Shown in pieces: positions 11,937-20,193 of a stretch of DNA of 64,000 bases. The notes below the pieces were generated by a model. It did no database searches and was not told the DNA's origin. It worked only from the letters and a program-made list of their open reading frames with translations. Within the stretch, counting starts at the first letter, position 1, and the number at the start of each line of letters is the position of its first letter. Position numbers and translations under genes: made by a program. This DNA comes from Sphaerotilus uruguayifluvii (lineage in GTDB: Bacteria > Pseudomonadota > Gammaproteobacteria > Burkholderiales > Burkholderiaceae_C), in NCBI RefSeq assembly GCF_013294065.1, contig NZ_JABSNM010000020.1, positions 36,550 to 100,549 on the forward strand. Reading direction: 5' to 3'.

Positions 11937-14900
11937 CCCGGCCGGCCTCGCTGCCGTCCCGCATGGTGCCGGCCATCGCGCTGTTCGGCATCCTGTGCCT
12001 GCTGCTGCTGGGCTGGACGACCCGGCTGTGGCACGAGACGCTGGGCGACGCCCTGGTGCCGATGCGCACCGTGGACCAGATGCGGCTGCACCTGACCCGC
12101 GCGCAGCTGCAGGCCGAGCGGCTGCGCCAGGCCGCCGATCCGACCGACTTCACCCGCATCGACGCCGAGCTCGAGAACGCCCGCCAGGACAGCCTCTCGC
12201 TGGTCGAGCAGATCGAGCGCATCGTCGACGACGAGCATGCGCAGCGCATGCGCCACATCGCGCGCCAGTTCGCCGACACGATCGACTCGGCGCGCGCGGC
12301 GATGCGCGCGCGGCTGGAACACGGCGACGAGGCGCCGGTGCTGGAGCTGCGCCGGCTGCAGGCCGGCATCGACGCGTCGGTCATGGAGATGGAAGAGATC
12401 ATCGAGATGCGCCGCCATGACCGGATGCGCCACCAGGCGCGCCTGGGCATGCTGACCGCCGCGCTGATCGGCGTGGGCGTGTTCTCGCTGCTGCTGCTGC
12501 AGCACCACCAGGGCCTGCAGCGCCAGCGCCTGATCGACGAGCTGTCGCTGCGCGAGCGCCACATGCGCGCCTTCGCCGACGCGGTGCCGGACGTCTCCTT
12601 CGTGCTGGCGGCCGACGGCACCTACATCGAGGCCTTCGGCCGCGAGGACCGGCTGGTCGCGCCAGCCCGCGAGCTCGTCGGCCAGCGCTTCCAGGACCAC
12701 CTGCCGCCCGCCGCGGCCGCCCGCATCGAGGCGATCCTGCGCCGGGCGCTCAGCACCGGCGAGATCAGCCAGACCGAATACATGCTGACGATCGCCGACC
12801 AGCCGGCCTGGTTCGAGGCGCGCGCCCATGCGCTGCCGGGCGAGCAGGACCGGGTGGTGCTGATCAGCTGGGAGATCTCCGAGCGCAAGCGCAGCGAGGA
12901 ACGCGTCGCCACGCTGGGCCGGCTCTACAGCTTTCTCGGCCAGATCAACCAGGCCATCGTCTGGACCGGCACGCCCGCCGATCTGTACCAGCGCATCTGC
13001 GATGTGGCGCTCAGCCACGGCAGCTTCCAGCTCGCCTGGGTCGCGGAGGCCGAGGCCGGCAGCACGCAGGCTCTCGTGCCGGTGGCCAGCAGCCGCACGA
13101 GCAGCCCGGTGCCGACCGGCCACCTGCCCGAGCGCATCGCGCTCGACACGCTGCACCACCATGTGGTGGCGCAGGCCTGGCGCAGCGCCGAGCTGCGCTG
13201 GGACACGCCGGGCAGCGCCGCGCTCAGCCACGCGGTCGCCATTCCGGTGACCTGCCAGGGCCGCATGCATGCGGTGCTGGTGCTGGTGCGCGAGCGGCTG
13301 ATGCCCGACGACGCCGAGGAGCGCATGCTCTTCCACGAGATCGGCTCGGACCTGTCGTACGCGCTGACGCAGTTCCGCCGCCAGCAGGACTGGCAGCGCG
13401 CGCAGGAGCGGGTGCGCCTGCACGCGGCCGCGCTCGAGAGCACGCAGGACGGCGTCATCGTCTCGGACCTGCACGGGCACATCGTCTCGGTCAACCGCGC
13501 CTTCACCGCGATCACCGGCCATGACGGCCAGGCCTGGACCGGGCGCACGCTGACCGGCCTGGGCGCGCAGGCCGGCACGCTCGAGCACATTCTCGAGCAG
13601 GTGCTGCAGGACGGCAGCTGGGCCGGCGAGATCCGCAGCCGCCACCGCGACGGCCACGGCCAGGTGCTGTGGACCTCGGTGGCCACGGTGCGCGACGACA
13701 CCGGGCTGCCGACCCATCTGGTCACCGTCTTCACCGACATCAGCGCGCAGAAGGCGGCCGAGGAGCAGCTGCACCGCCTCGCTCATGTCGACGCGCTGAC
13801 GCAGCTGCCCAACCGCCGCATGGTGCTGTCGCGCCTGGAGCATGCGCTGGCGGCCGCCCGGCGCCAGAAGCACCGCGTCGGCGTGCTGTTCATCGACCTG
13901 GACAATTTCAAGACCGTCAACGACAGCCTCGGCCACAACGTCGGCGACGCGCTGCTGCGCGAGGTCGCCGCGCGGCTGGCGCAGCGCACGCGCCGCCAGG
14001 ACACGCTCGGCCGGCTCGGCGGCGACGAGTTCATCCTCGTGCTGGAGACGCTGCGCGACCAGGAGGACGCGGCCGCGGTGGCGCGCGAGCTGCTGCAGCT
14101 GCTGACCCGCCCCTTCGAGATCGAGGGCAGCGAGGTCTGGGTGCAGGCCAGCATCGGCATCAGCCTCTACCCGGAGGACGGCGGCGAGGTCGAGGAGCTG
14201 CTGCGCGACGCCGACGCGGCGATGTACCAGGCCAAGCGCGCCGGCCGCGGCACCTTCCGCTACTACACCGAGGCGCTGACGCAGGCCGCGCAGCAGCGGC
14301 TGCAGCTCGACGGCCGGCTGCGCCGCGCGCTCGAGCGCGGCGAGTTCGCGCTCTTCTACCAGCCGCTGTACCGGCTGGCCGACCGGCAGCTGCTCGGCCT
14401 GGAGGTGCTGGTGCGGCTGGACCAGCCGGGGCTGCCGCCGGTCGGCCCGGCCGAGTTCATCCCGCTGCTCGAGGACAACGGCCTGATCTGCGAGCTCGGC
14501 GCCTGGGTGATGCGCCAGGCCTGCCTGCAGGCGCGCGCCTGGCTGGACGAGGGGCTGGACTGCGGCCGCATCGCGGTCAACGTCTCGTCGGTGGAGCTGC
14601 TGCGCGACCCCTCGATCGAGCGCATCCGCCACGCGCTCGACGAGGCCGGCCTGCCCGCCTCGCGCCTGGAGATCGAGATCACCGAGTCCGGCCTGATGCA
14701 GGCCGGCAGCCCGGCCGAGGAGGTGCTGCACCGGCTGCGCGCGATGGGCGTGCGGCTGGCGATCGACGACTTCGGCACCGGCTATTCCTCGCTGGCCTAC
14801 CTGAAGCGCCTGCCGGTGGGCAAGCTGAAGATCGACCGCAGCTTCGTCGCCGACCTGGGCGACGAAGCCTGCCACGGCAGCGCGCTGGTGGGCACGATGG

Positions 14901-15112
14901 TGGCGATGGGCCGCGGCCTGGACCTGGCGGTGCTGGCCGAGGGCATCGAGACCGAGGAGCAGCTTCGCCGGCTCGTCGCGCTCGGCTGCGAGGCCGGCCA
15001 GGGCTACCTGTTCGGCCGGCCGGCCCCGGCGCCGCTGGCGCGGCAATGGCTGCCGCCGCTGCAGCACGCGCCGGCGCAGGGGGCGCTCGCCTCGGTCTGG
15101 CCGGACATCTGA
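11933..15112 (+). CDS. Transmembrane PAS-GAF-PAS-GGDEF-EAL cyclic-di-GMP enzyme
   Basis: 1059 residues from GTG 11933, which overlaps the preceding stop (GTGA); ATG 11963 is an alternative. Order: membrane segment (about 11-33), periplasmic helical sensor (34-170), second membrane segment (about 172-188), PAS (about 203-310), GAF-like (325-490), PAS (500-615), GGDEF (620-785) and EAL (800-1050). The cyclase motif LGGDEF is intact near residue 695, and RRQD five residues before it is a product-inhibition site. In the EAL domain the motif reads EVL, but ITES, DDFGTGYSS, LKIDRSF and AEGIET are kept, so phosphodiesterase activity is plausible. Both activities may be ligand controlled through the upstream binding protein. 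Confidence 0.92.
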   Translation: MTRPASLPSRMVPAIALFGILCLLLLGWTTRLWHETLGDALVPMRTVDQMRLHLTRAQLQAERLRQAADPTDFTRIDAELENARQDSLSLVEQIERIVDDEHAQRMRHIARQFADTIDSARAAMRARLEHGDEAPVLELRRLQAGIDASVMEMEEIIEMRRHDRMRHQARLGMLTAALIGVGVFSLLLLQHHQGLQRQRLIDELSLRERHMRAFADAVPDVSFVLAADGTYIEAFGREDRLVAPARELVGQRFQDHLPPAAAARIEAILRRALSTGEISQTEYMLTIADQPAWFEARAHALPGEQDRVVLISWEISERKRSEERVATLGRLYSFLGQINQAIVWTGTPADLYQRICDVALSHGSFQLAWVAEAEAGSTQALVPVASSRTSSPVPTGHLPERIALDTLHHHVVAQAWRSAELRWDTPGSAALSHAVAIPVTCQGRMHAVLVLVRERLMPDDAEERMLFHEIGSDLSYALTQFRRQQDWQRAQERVRLHAAALESTQDGVIVSDLHGHIVSVNRAFTAITGHDGQAWTGRTLTGLGAQAGTLEHILEQVLQDGSWAGEIRSRHRDGHGQVLWTSVATVRDDTGLPTHLVTVFTDISAQKAAEEQLHRLAHVDALTQLPNRRMVLSRLEHALAAARRQKHRVGVLFIDLDNFKTVNDSLGHNVGDALLREVAARLAQRTRRQDTLGRLGGDEFILVLETLRDQEDAAAVARELLQLLTRPFEIEGSEVWVQASIGISLYPEDGGEVEELLRDADAAMYQAKRAGRGTFRYYTEALTQAAQQRLQLDGRLRRALERGEFALFYQPLYRLADRQLLGLEVLVRLDQPGLPPVGPAEFIPLLEDNGLICELGAWVMRQACLQARAWLDEGLDCGRIAVNVSSVELLRDPSIERIRHALDEAGLPASRLEIEITESGLMQAGSPAEEVLHRLRAMGVRLAIDDFGTGYSSLAYLKRLPVGKLKIDRSFVADLGDEACHGSALVGTMVAMGRGLDLAVLAEGIETEEQLRRLVALGCEAGQGYLFGRPAPAPLARQWLPPLQHAPAQGALASVWPDI

Positions 15113-15189
15113 GACACCGGCCACGCCGGCGGCCTCGGCGTCGATGACCCCTGCCCCGGAAGGCCCCGGGCGCCTCCTACAATGCGTCG

Positions 15190-16080
15190 GTGAACAGCAC
15201 CGCCCTCCTCAACGCCGACCTGCACTGCCACTCGACCGTCTCCGACGGCACGCTCAGTCCCGAGGCGCTGGCCGCCCGGGCCGCCGCCAACGGCGTCGAG
15301 CTCTGGGCGCTGACCGACCATGACGAGATCGGCGGCATCGCCCGCGCCCGCGCCGCCGCCCACGCCGCGGGCATGGCCTTCCTCAGCGGCGTGGAGGTCT
15401 CGGTCACCTTCGCCGGCGAGACGGTGCACATCGTCGGCCTGGGCTTCGACGAGAACGACCCCGGACTGCGCCACGGCCTGGAGTCGACCCGCGGCGGCCG
15501 CGAGGGCCGCGCGCGCGAGATGGCCGCCGAGCTGGCCAAGGTCGGCATCCACGGCGCCTTCGAGGGCGCGCTCAAGTATGTCGGCAACCCGGACCTGATC
15601 TCGCGCACCCACTTCGCGCGCTACATCGTCGAGGTCGGCGCCTGCAGCGACACCGCCGAGGTCTTCCGCAAGTACCTGGCCGACGGCAAGCCCGGCTTCG
15701 TGCCGCACCGCTGGGCCTCGCTGGGCGACGCGGTGCGCTGGATCCGGGACGCCGGCGGCGTCGCGGTCATCGCGCATCCGGGCCGCTACCACCGCTTCGA
15801 CGCCACCAAGGAATACGCGCTGTTCTGCGAGTTCCGCGATCACGGCGGCCGGGGCGTCGAGGTGGTCACCGGCAGCCACACCGCCGCCGAGTACGGCAAG
15901 TACGCCGACATGGCGATCGAGTTCGGCCTGGCGGCCTCGCGCGGCAGCGACTTCCACTCGCCGGCCGAGAGCCGCACCGACCTGGGCCGGCTGCCCATCC
16001 TGCCCGGCCAGCTCACGCCGGTCTGGTCGCTGCTGCAGGAGCGCATCGAGCCGCCGCCGGCAGCACGCGCGGCCGCCTGA
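15190..16080 (+). CDS. PHP-domain phosphoesterase, RNase AM / YciV type
   Basis: 296 residues from GTG 15190; no ATG start gives the conserved N-terminus. Metal-binding motifs of the PHP fold are DLHCHSTVSDG (residues about 10-20), LTDHDE, the late AHPGRY and SDFHSP. The E. coli relative YciV (Rnm) is a 5'-3' exonuclease and 3',5'-nucleotide bisphosphate phosphatase that trims 23S/16S/5S rRNA ends. The next gene is yciO, the same neighbour as in E. coli, which supports orthology. TACAAT at 15178-15183 would place the transcript start at or very near the GTG. Confidence 0.88.
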   Translation: MNSTALLNADLHCHSTVSDGTLSPEALAARAAANGVELWALTDHDEIGGIARARAAAHAAGMAFLSGVEVSVTFAGETVHIVGLGFDENDPGLRHGLESTRGGREGRAREMAAELAKVGIHGAFEGALKYVGNPDLISRTHFARYIVEVGACSDTAEVFRKYLADGKPGFVPHRWASLGDAVRWIRDAGGVAVIAHPGRYHRFDATKEYALFCEFRDHGGRGVEVVTGSHTAAEYGKYADMAIEFGLAASRGSDFHSPAESRTDLGRLPILPGQLTPVWSLLQERIEPPPAARAAA

Positions 16081-16132
16081 AGTTCCGGCGCGGCGCGAAG
16101 TCCCTGCGCGAATGGCGGACAATGCCGCCACC

Positions 16133-16759
16133 ATGGCCCAGTTCTTCGAAGTCCACCCCGACAACCCGCAGCCCCGGCTGCTGCGCCAGGCCGCGGCGAT
16201 CCTGTCGGCCGGCGGCATCGCGGCGATCCCGACCGATTCCAGCTACGCCCTGGTCTGCCACCTCGACGACAAGGCCGCGGTCGACGCGCTGCGCCGCGTG
16301 CGCGGCGTCGATGACCGGCACCACCTGACGCTGCTGTGCCGCGACCTGTCCGAGCTGGCCAGCTACGCGCGCGTCGACAACCGCCAGTACCGGCTGCTCA
16401 AGAGCGCCACGCCCGGGCCCTACACCTTCATTCTCGAGGCGACCAAGGAGGTGCCGCGGCGCGTCTCGCATCCGTCGCGGCGCACCATCGGCCTGCGCGT
16501 GCCCGAGCATGGCGTGGCCCAGGAGCTGCTCAGCCTGCTCGGCCAGCCGCTGCTGGGCACGACGCTGATCCCGCCCGGCGAGAGCGATCCGCTCAACGAC
16601 GCCGAAGAGATCCGCGAGCGCTTCGAGCGCCAGATCCAGGCCATCGTCGCCGCCGGCCCCTGCCCGGCCGAGCCGACCACCGTGATCGACCTGAGCGGCG
16701 GCGAGCCGGTGGTGGTACGCGCCGGCCGCGGCGACCTGGCCGCCATCGGCCTGGCCTGA
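16133..16759 (+). CDS. yciO: YciO/Sua5-family L-threonylcarbamoyladenylate synthase-like protein
   Basis: 208 residues. ATG 16133 gives MAQFFEVHPDNPQPRLL, the typical YciO start; ATG 16112 is rejected. The YrdC fold is complete, with AAAILSAGGIAAIPTDSSYALVC and the HHLTLLCRDLSELASYARV and PGPYTFILEATKEVPRR segments. YrdC/Sua5 make threonylcarbamoyl-AMP for the t6A37 tRNA modification. YciO is a paralogue whose main role is less clear; it lacks a separate Sua5 C-terminal domain. Confidence 0.88.
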   Translation: MAQFFEVHPDNPQPRLLRQAAAILSAGGIAAIPTDSSYALVCHLDDKAAVDALRRVRGVDDRHHLTLLCRDLSELASYARVDNRQYRLLKSATPGPYTFILEATKEVPRRVSHPSRRTIGLRVPEHGVAQELLSLLGQPLLGTTLIPPGESDPLNDAEEIRERFERQIQAIVAAGPCPAEPTTVIDLSGGEPVVVRAGRGDLAAIGLA

Positions 16760-16796
16760 GCGCGGCAAGAACCGCAAGAACCGCAAGAGCAGCACG

Positions 16797-17300
16797 ATGG
16801 CGAAGAAGACCGCCCACGTCAGCGAGACGCCCGCCACCCAGTGGCTGCGGGCGCACCGCGTCGAGTTCACCGAGCACCCCTACGACTATGTCGACCACGG
16901 CGGCACCGCCGAGTCCTCGCGCCAGCTCGGCGTCGACGAGCACGCGGTGGTCAAGACGCTGGTGATGCAGGACCAGGACGCCAAGCCGCTGATCATCCTG
17001 ATGCACGGCGACCGCCAGGTCAGCACCAAGAACCTCGCGCGCCAGATCGGCGCGAAGAAGGTCGAGCCGTGCAAGCCCGAGGTCGCGCAGCGCCACAGCG
17101 GCTACCTGGTCGGCGGCACCTCGCCCTTCGGGCTGCGCAAGGCCATGCCGGTCCATGTGGAGTCGAGCATCCTCGCGCTGGAGCGCATCTGGATCAACGG
17201 CGGGCGCCGCGGCTTCCTGGTCGGCCTGACGCCGACGGTGCTGACCGAGGTGCTGGGCGCCCGGCCGGTGCAGGCCGCCGATCCCGCCTCGGCCGGCTGA
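16797..17300 (+). CDS. ybaK: Cys-tRNA(Pro)/Cys-tRNA(Cys) deacylase YbaK
   Basis: 167 residues from ATG 16797. YbaK/EbsC fold: TPATQWLRAHRVEFTEHPYDYVDHGGTA at the N-terminus, VVKTLVMQDQD, the catalytic-Lys region STKNLARQIGAKKVEPCKPE, then GYLVGGTSPFGLRKAMPVHVE and the closing INGGRRGFLVGLTP. It hydrolyses cysteine mischarged on tRNA(Pro) in trans. It is part of the same-strand run from 15.2 to 18.9 kb, 37 bp after yciO. Confidence 0.93.
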   Translation: MAKKTAHVSETPATQWLRAHRVEFTEHPYDYVDHGGTAESSRQLGVDEHAVVKTLVMQDQDAKPLIILMHGDRQVSTKNLARQIGAKKVEPCKPEVAQRHSGYLVGGTSPFGLRKAMPVHVESSILALERIWINGGRRGFLVGLTPTVLTEVLGARPVQAADPASAG

Positions 17301-17361
17301 AGCCGCGCGCTTACACTGGCGGGCTGTTCCCTCGAACGACACGCATCCGTTCCCGCACACC

Positions 17362-18090
17362 ATGACCACGCTCTGGATCGCGGCGGCCTTCGTCGCCGCC
17401 TACCTCATCGGCTCCCTCTCGTTCGCCGTCATCGTCAGCCGCGCGATGGGCCTGGACGACCCGCGCAGCTACGGCTCGGGCAATCCCGGCGCGACCAACG
17501 TGCTGCGCTCGGGCAGCAAGAAGGCGGCGGTGCTGACGCTGCTGCTCGACGCGGTCAAGGGCCTGATCCCGGTGCTGCTGGTGCGCCTGTTCGGCGAGCG
17601 CGCCGGCCTGGGCGAAGGCAGCGCGATGCTGGTCGGCCTCGGGGCCTTCCTCGGCCACCTGTGGCCGGTGTTCTTCCGCTTCCAGGGCGGCAAGGGCGTG
17701 GCGACCGCCGCCGGCGTTCTGCTCGGCTTCGAGCCGCTGCTCGGCCTGGGCGTGCTGGCGCTCTGGATCCTGGTGGCCAAGACGACGAAGTACTCCTCGC
17801 TGGCCGCGCTGATCGCCGCCGGCAGCGCGCCGCTGCTGCACGCGATCTTCTGGGGCGGCTCGTCGGCGACGCTGGCGATCTTCGTGATGTCGCTGCTGCT
17901 GATCTGGCGCCACGGCAGCAACATCGCCAAGCTGATCAACGGCACCGAGAGCCGCATCGGCCAGAAGGCCCGGCCCGCCGCGGCCGGCACGCCCCCCGCC
18001 GGTGCGGCACCGGCCGCCGCGCCGAGCGCGCCGGCCAATCGCGCCGAACGCCGCCGCAGCGCCCGCCAGGCCCGGCGCAAGACGCACTGA
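17362..18090 (+). CDS. plsY: Acyl-phosphate:glycerol-3-phosphate acyltransferase PlsY
   Basis: 242 residues. Five or so membrane segments begin with TLWIAAAFVAAYLIGSLSFAVIVSR. The catalytic motifs are GLDDPRSYGSGNPGATNVLRSGSKKAA, GHLWPVFFRFQGGKGVATA and the late WRHGSNIAKLINGTESRIG. The enzyme starts phospholipid synthesis by acylating glycerol-3-phosphate from acyl-phosphate. The last 40 residues form a Pro/Ala-rich and then Arg-rich tail (RRRSARQARRKTH) that is longer than the usual family end and probably cytosolic. Confidence 0.95.
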   Translation: MTTLWIAAAFVAAYLIGSLSFAVIVSRAMGLDDPRSYGSGNPGATNVLRSGSKKAAVLTLLLDAVKGLIPVLLVRLFGERAGLGEGSAMLVGLGAFLGHLWPVFFRFQGGKGVATAAGVLLGFEPLLGLGVLALWILVAKTTKYSSLAALIAAGSAPLLHAIFWGGSSATLAIFVMSLLLIWRHGSNIAKLINGTESRIGQKARPAAAGTPPAGAAPAAAPSAPANRAERRRSARQARRKTH

Positions 18091-18128
18091 ACCGCATCCG
18101 CACGCACCCTTCACCGGATTCCCGAGAG

Positions 18129-18494
18129 ATGACGACCTCCCCCGCCCCGCTGCAGCGCTTCGACGTCGGCCCGCGCCTGTCGGAAATGGCCATCCACAAC
18201 GGCACGATCTGGCTGGCCGGCCAGGTGCCCGACGACGCCACCCAGGACATCCGCGGCCAGACCGCGCAGGTGCTGGCGATGATCGACCGCCTGCTCGAGC
18301 GCGCCGGCTCCGACAGGACCCGGCTGCTGATGGTGCAGATCTATCTGGCCGACCTGGCCGACTTCGACGGCATGAACGCGGTCTGGGACGCCTGGGTGCC
18401 GGCCGGCCACACGCCGCCGCGCGCGACCGTGCAGGCCCGGCTGGCGCGGCCCGACTGGCGCATCGAGATCGTCGCCACCGCCGCGGTGGCCTGA
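18129..18494 (+). CDS. RidA family (YjgF/UK114) protein
   Basis: 121 residues from ATG 18129. The single-domain RidA fold runs from RLSEMAIHNGTIWLAGQVPDD through TAQVLAMIDRLLERAGSDRTRLLMVQIYLAD and DFDGMNAVWDAWV to the end PPRATVQARLARPDWRIEIVATA. The arginine in PRATVQ aligns with the carboxylate-binding Arg of the enamine/imine deaminase. Members detoxify 2-aminoacrylate and similar imines; the exact subgroup (RidA or Rid2-7) is not decided here. Confidence 0.88.
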   Translation: MTTSPAPLQRFDVGPRLSEMAIHNGTIWLAGQVPDDATQDIRGQTAQVLAMIDRLLERAGSDRTRLLMVQIYLADLADFDGMNAVWDAWVPAGHTPPRATVQARLARPDWRIEIVATAAVA

Positions 18495-18524
18495 ATCCGG
18501 CCGCTGCCGCCCGCCCCCGCGACG

Positions 18525-18917
18525 ATGCACGCCGAGCCACGCCCGAGCCTCTGGACCCGCGCCCGCCACAGCGGCCTGATCGCCGCGCTGGTCATCGGCG
18601 TGGCCGCCTGGGGCGCCGGCCGGCTGCTGCAGCAGCACGAGCGCGACAGCCACGCCGAGACGCTGCGCCAGCTCGTCCGGCCCGGCGACCTGAAGCTGAT
18701 CTCCTCGACCAGCTGCCTGTTCTGCACCCGCGCGCGCCAGTACCTGACCGAGCAGCGCATTCCCTTCGAGGAATGCTTCATCGAGCGCGACAGCGCCTGC
18801 CTGGCCGAGTACCGCACCCGCGGCGCCGCCGGCACGCCGACGGTGCTGGTGCGCGGCCAAGCGCGGCTGGGCTTCGACCCGGGCCAGGTGGCCGAAGCGC
18901 TGGCGGCAGCGCGCTGA
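18525..18917 (+). CDS. Membrane-anchored glutaredoxin-like protein
   Basis: 130 residues. An N-terminal membrane segment (SGLIAALVIGVAAWGAGRLL, residues about 16-35) is followed by a thioredoxin-fold domain with the redox pair CLFC (SSTSCLFCTRARQYL), a TPTVLVRG cis-Pro loop and a C-terminal helix. It resembles periplasmically exposed glutaredoxin-family proteins, but the true topology and substrate are unknown. It lies 30 bp after ridA and is the last gene of the run; REP-like repeats follow. Confidence 0.78.
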   Translation: MHAEPRPSLWTRARHSGLIAALVIGVAAWGAGRLLQQHERDSHAETLRQLVRPGDLKLISSTSCLFCTRARQYLTEQRIPFEECFIERDSACLAEYRTRGAAGTPTVLVRGQARLGFDPGQVAEALAAAR

Positions 18918-18927
18918 CGCTCGTGGG

Positions 18928-18951
18928 CCCCCGCCTGCGCGGGGGTGACGG
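18928..18951. repeat. REP-like palindromic repeat, copy 1
   Basis: A 24-bp unit beginning CCCCCGCCTGCGCGGGGG and ending TGACGG; the first 18 bases are a near-perfect hairpin. An identical copy lies at 19022-19045. It sits just after the glutaredoxin stop. Confidence 0.8.
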
Positions 18952-18965
18952 GCAGCAGTTATGCC

Positions 18966-18989
18966 GTCATTCCCGCGAAGGCGGGAACC
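18966..18989. repeat. REP-like palindromic repeat, GTCATTCCCGCG type
   Basis: The unit starts GTCATTCCCGCGAAGGCGGG and ends AACC. The CCCGC-GAAG-GCGGG hairpin is a dispersed extragenic repeat type seen in many beta- and gammaproteobacteria. It is the inverted-orientation relative of the two flanking units, whose TGAC tails match its GTCA head. Confidence 0.8.
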
Positions 18990-19021
18990 TACGTGTCACC
19001 ACGGCCGCCGCCCTGCGTGCC

Positions 19022-19045
19022 CCCCCGCCTGCGCGGGGGTGACGG
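19022..19045. repeat. REP-like palindromic repeat, copy 2
   Basis: Exact copy of the unit at 18928-18951. It ends about 25 bp from the 3' end of the convergent aldo/keto reductase gene, so the trio fills the gap between two converging genes and may help stop transcription from both sides. Confidence 0.8.
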
Positions 19046-19069
19046 TGGCGGCAGGCTCGCTCGTCGGCG

Positions 19070-20137
19070 TCAGACTGCCGGATCCCAGTGGCGGCGCCGC
19101 AGCGCGTCGATGCGCTCGAGCAGTTCGGGCGCGAGCGCCACGTTCCATGCCGCGACGTTCTCCTCGAGCTGCGCCACGCTGGTCACGCCGATGATGGTGC
19201 TGGCGACCGACCCGCGCCGGTAGCAGAAGGCCAGCGCCAGCTCGGTCGGCGTCAGGCCGTGCTCGCGCGCCAGCGCGTTGTAGGCGCGCGCAGCCTCCAG
19301 CGCCTCGGGCCGGGCCCAGCGCTGCTTCTTCATGCTGGCGAACAGCGCCAGCCGGCCCGGCTGCCGCGCCGGATCGTGCAGGCCGACCTCGTCGTACTTG
19401 CCGGTCAGCAGCCCGAAACCCAGCGGCGAGTAGGCCAGCAGCGAGACCTGGTGCTGGTGCATCGCCTCGTCCAGGCCGTTGTCGGGCACGCGGTTGACCA
19501 GGCAGTAGGCGTTCTGCACCGTCGCCACCCGCGCCAGACCGTGCCGCTCGGCCAGATGGACGAACTCGCACACGCCGTAGGGCGTCTCGTTCGACAGGCC
19601 GATCGCGCGCACCTTGCCCTCGCGCACCAGCCGGTCGAGCGCGCGCAGCTGCACCTCGATCGGGGTGACCTGCGCCTGGGCGGCGCGCGCCGGGTCGAAG
19701 TAGGTGGCGCCGAACATCGGCACCGGCCGGGTCGGCCAGTGCAGCTGGTACAGGTCGATCGTCTCGACGCCCAGGCGGCGCAGGCTGCCCTCGCAGGCCG
19801 CGACGATGTCGTCGGCGCTCAGGTCGGCGCTGCCGCCGCGGATCCAGTCCATGCCGCGCGACGGGCCCGCCACCTTGGTGGCGATCGTCAGCTTCTCGCG
19901 CACGCCCGGCCGCGCCGCCAGCCAGCGGCCCAGGATGATCTCGGTGGCGTTGAAGGTCTCGCGCCGCGGCGGCACCGCGTACATCTCGGCGGTGTCGATG
20001 AAGTCGATGCCCAGCTCGAGCGCGCGGTCCAGGATGCGGAAGGCGCCGGCCTCGTCGACCTGCTCGCCGAAGGTCATCGTGCCCAGGCAGACGGGCGAGA
20101 CGCGCAGATCGCTGCGACCGAGGGAAACGGATTGCAT
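19070..20137 (-). CDS. Aldo/keto reductase, Tas-like
   Basis: 355 residues from ATG 20137, with AGGAG eight bases upstream. The TIM-barrel AKR tetrad is visible: Asp and Tyr in DFIDTAEMYAVPPR, Lys in IATKVAG and His in QLHWPTRPVP. The VPPRRET insertion after the Tyr and TMTFGEQ near the start are typical of the NADP-dependent Tas group. NADPH binding is suggested by the late IIGVTSVAQLEENV. The physiological substrate is unknown. It lies 56 bp downstream of the XRE-cupin regulator gene and is probably co-transcribed with it. Confidence 0.9.
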   Translation of the reverse strand: MQSVSLGRSDLRVSPVCLGTMTFGEQVDEAGAFRILDRALELGIDFIDTAEMYAVPPRRETFNATEIILGRWLAARPGVREKLTIATKVAGPSRGMDWIRGGSADLSADDIVAACEGSLRRLGVETIDLYQLHWPTRPVPMFGATYFDPARAAQAQVTPIEVQLRALDRLVREGKVRAIGLSNETPYGVCEFVHLAERHGLARVATVQNAYCLVNRVPDNGLDEAMHQHQVSLLAYSPLGFGLLTGKYDEVGLHDPARQPGRLALFASMKKQRWARPEALEAARAYNALAREHGLTPTELALAFCYRRGSVASTIIGVTSVAQLEENVAAWNVALAPELLERIDALRRRHWDPAV

Positions 20138-20193
20138 CGGGAGGACTCCTGCAGGAAGGACACCGATCTTAGGCGACACCGCCGCACGCCGCT

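Noticed and set aside
11891..15124. 1077-residue minus-strand frame opposite the GGDEF/EAL gene
   Set aside because: Low-complexity Arg/Ala/Gln/Leu-rich shadow; the plus-strand gene has complete catalytic domains.
18928..19045. CRISPR array
   Set aside because: Only three units, one of a different type, with irregular spacing and no cas genes; they are extragenic palindromes.
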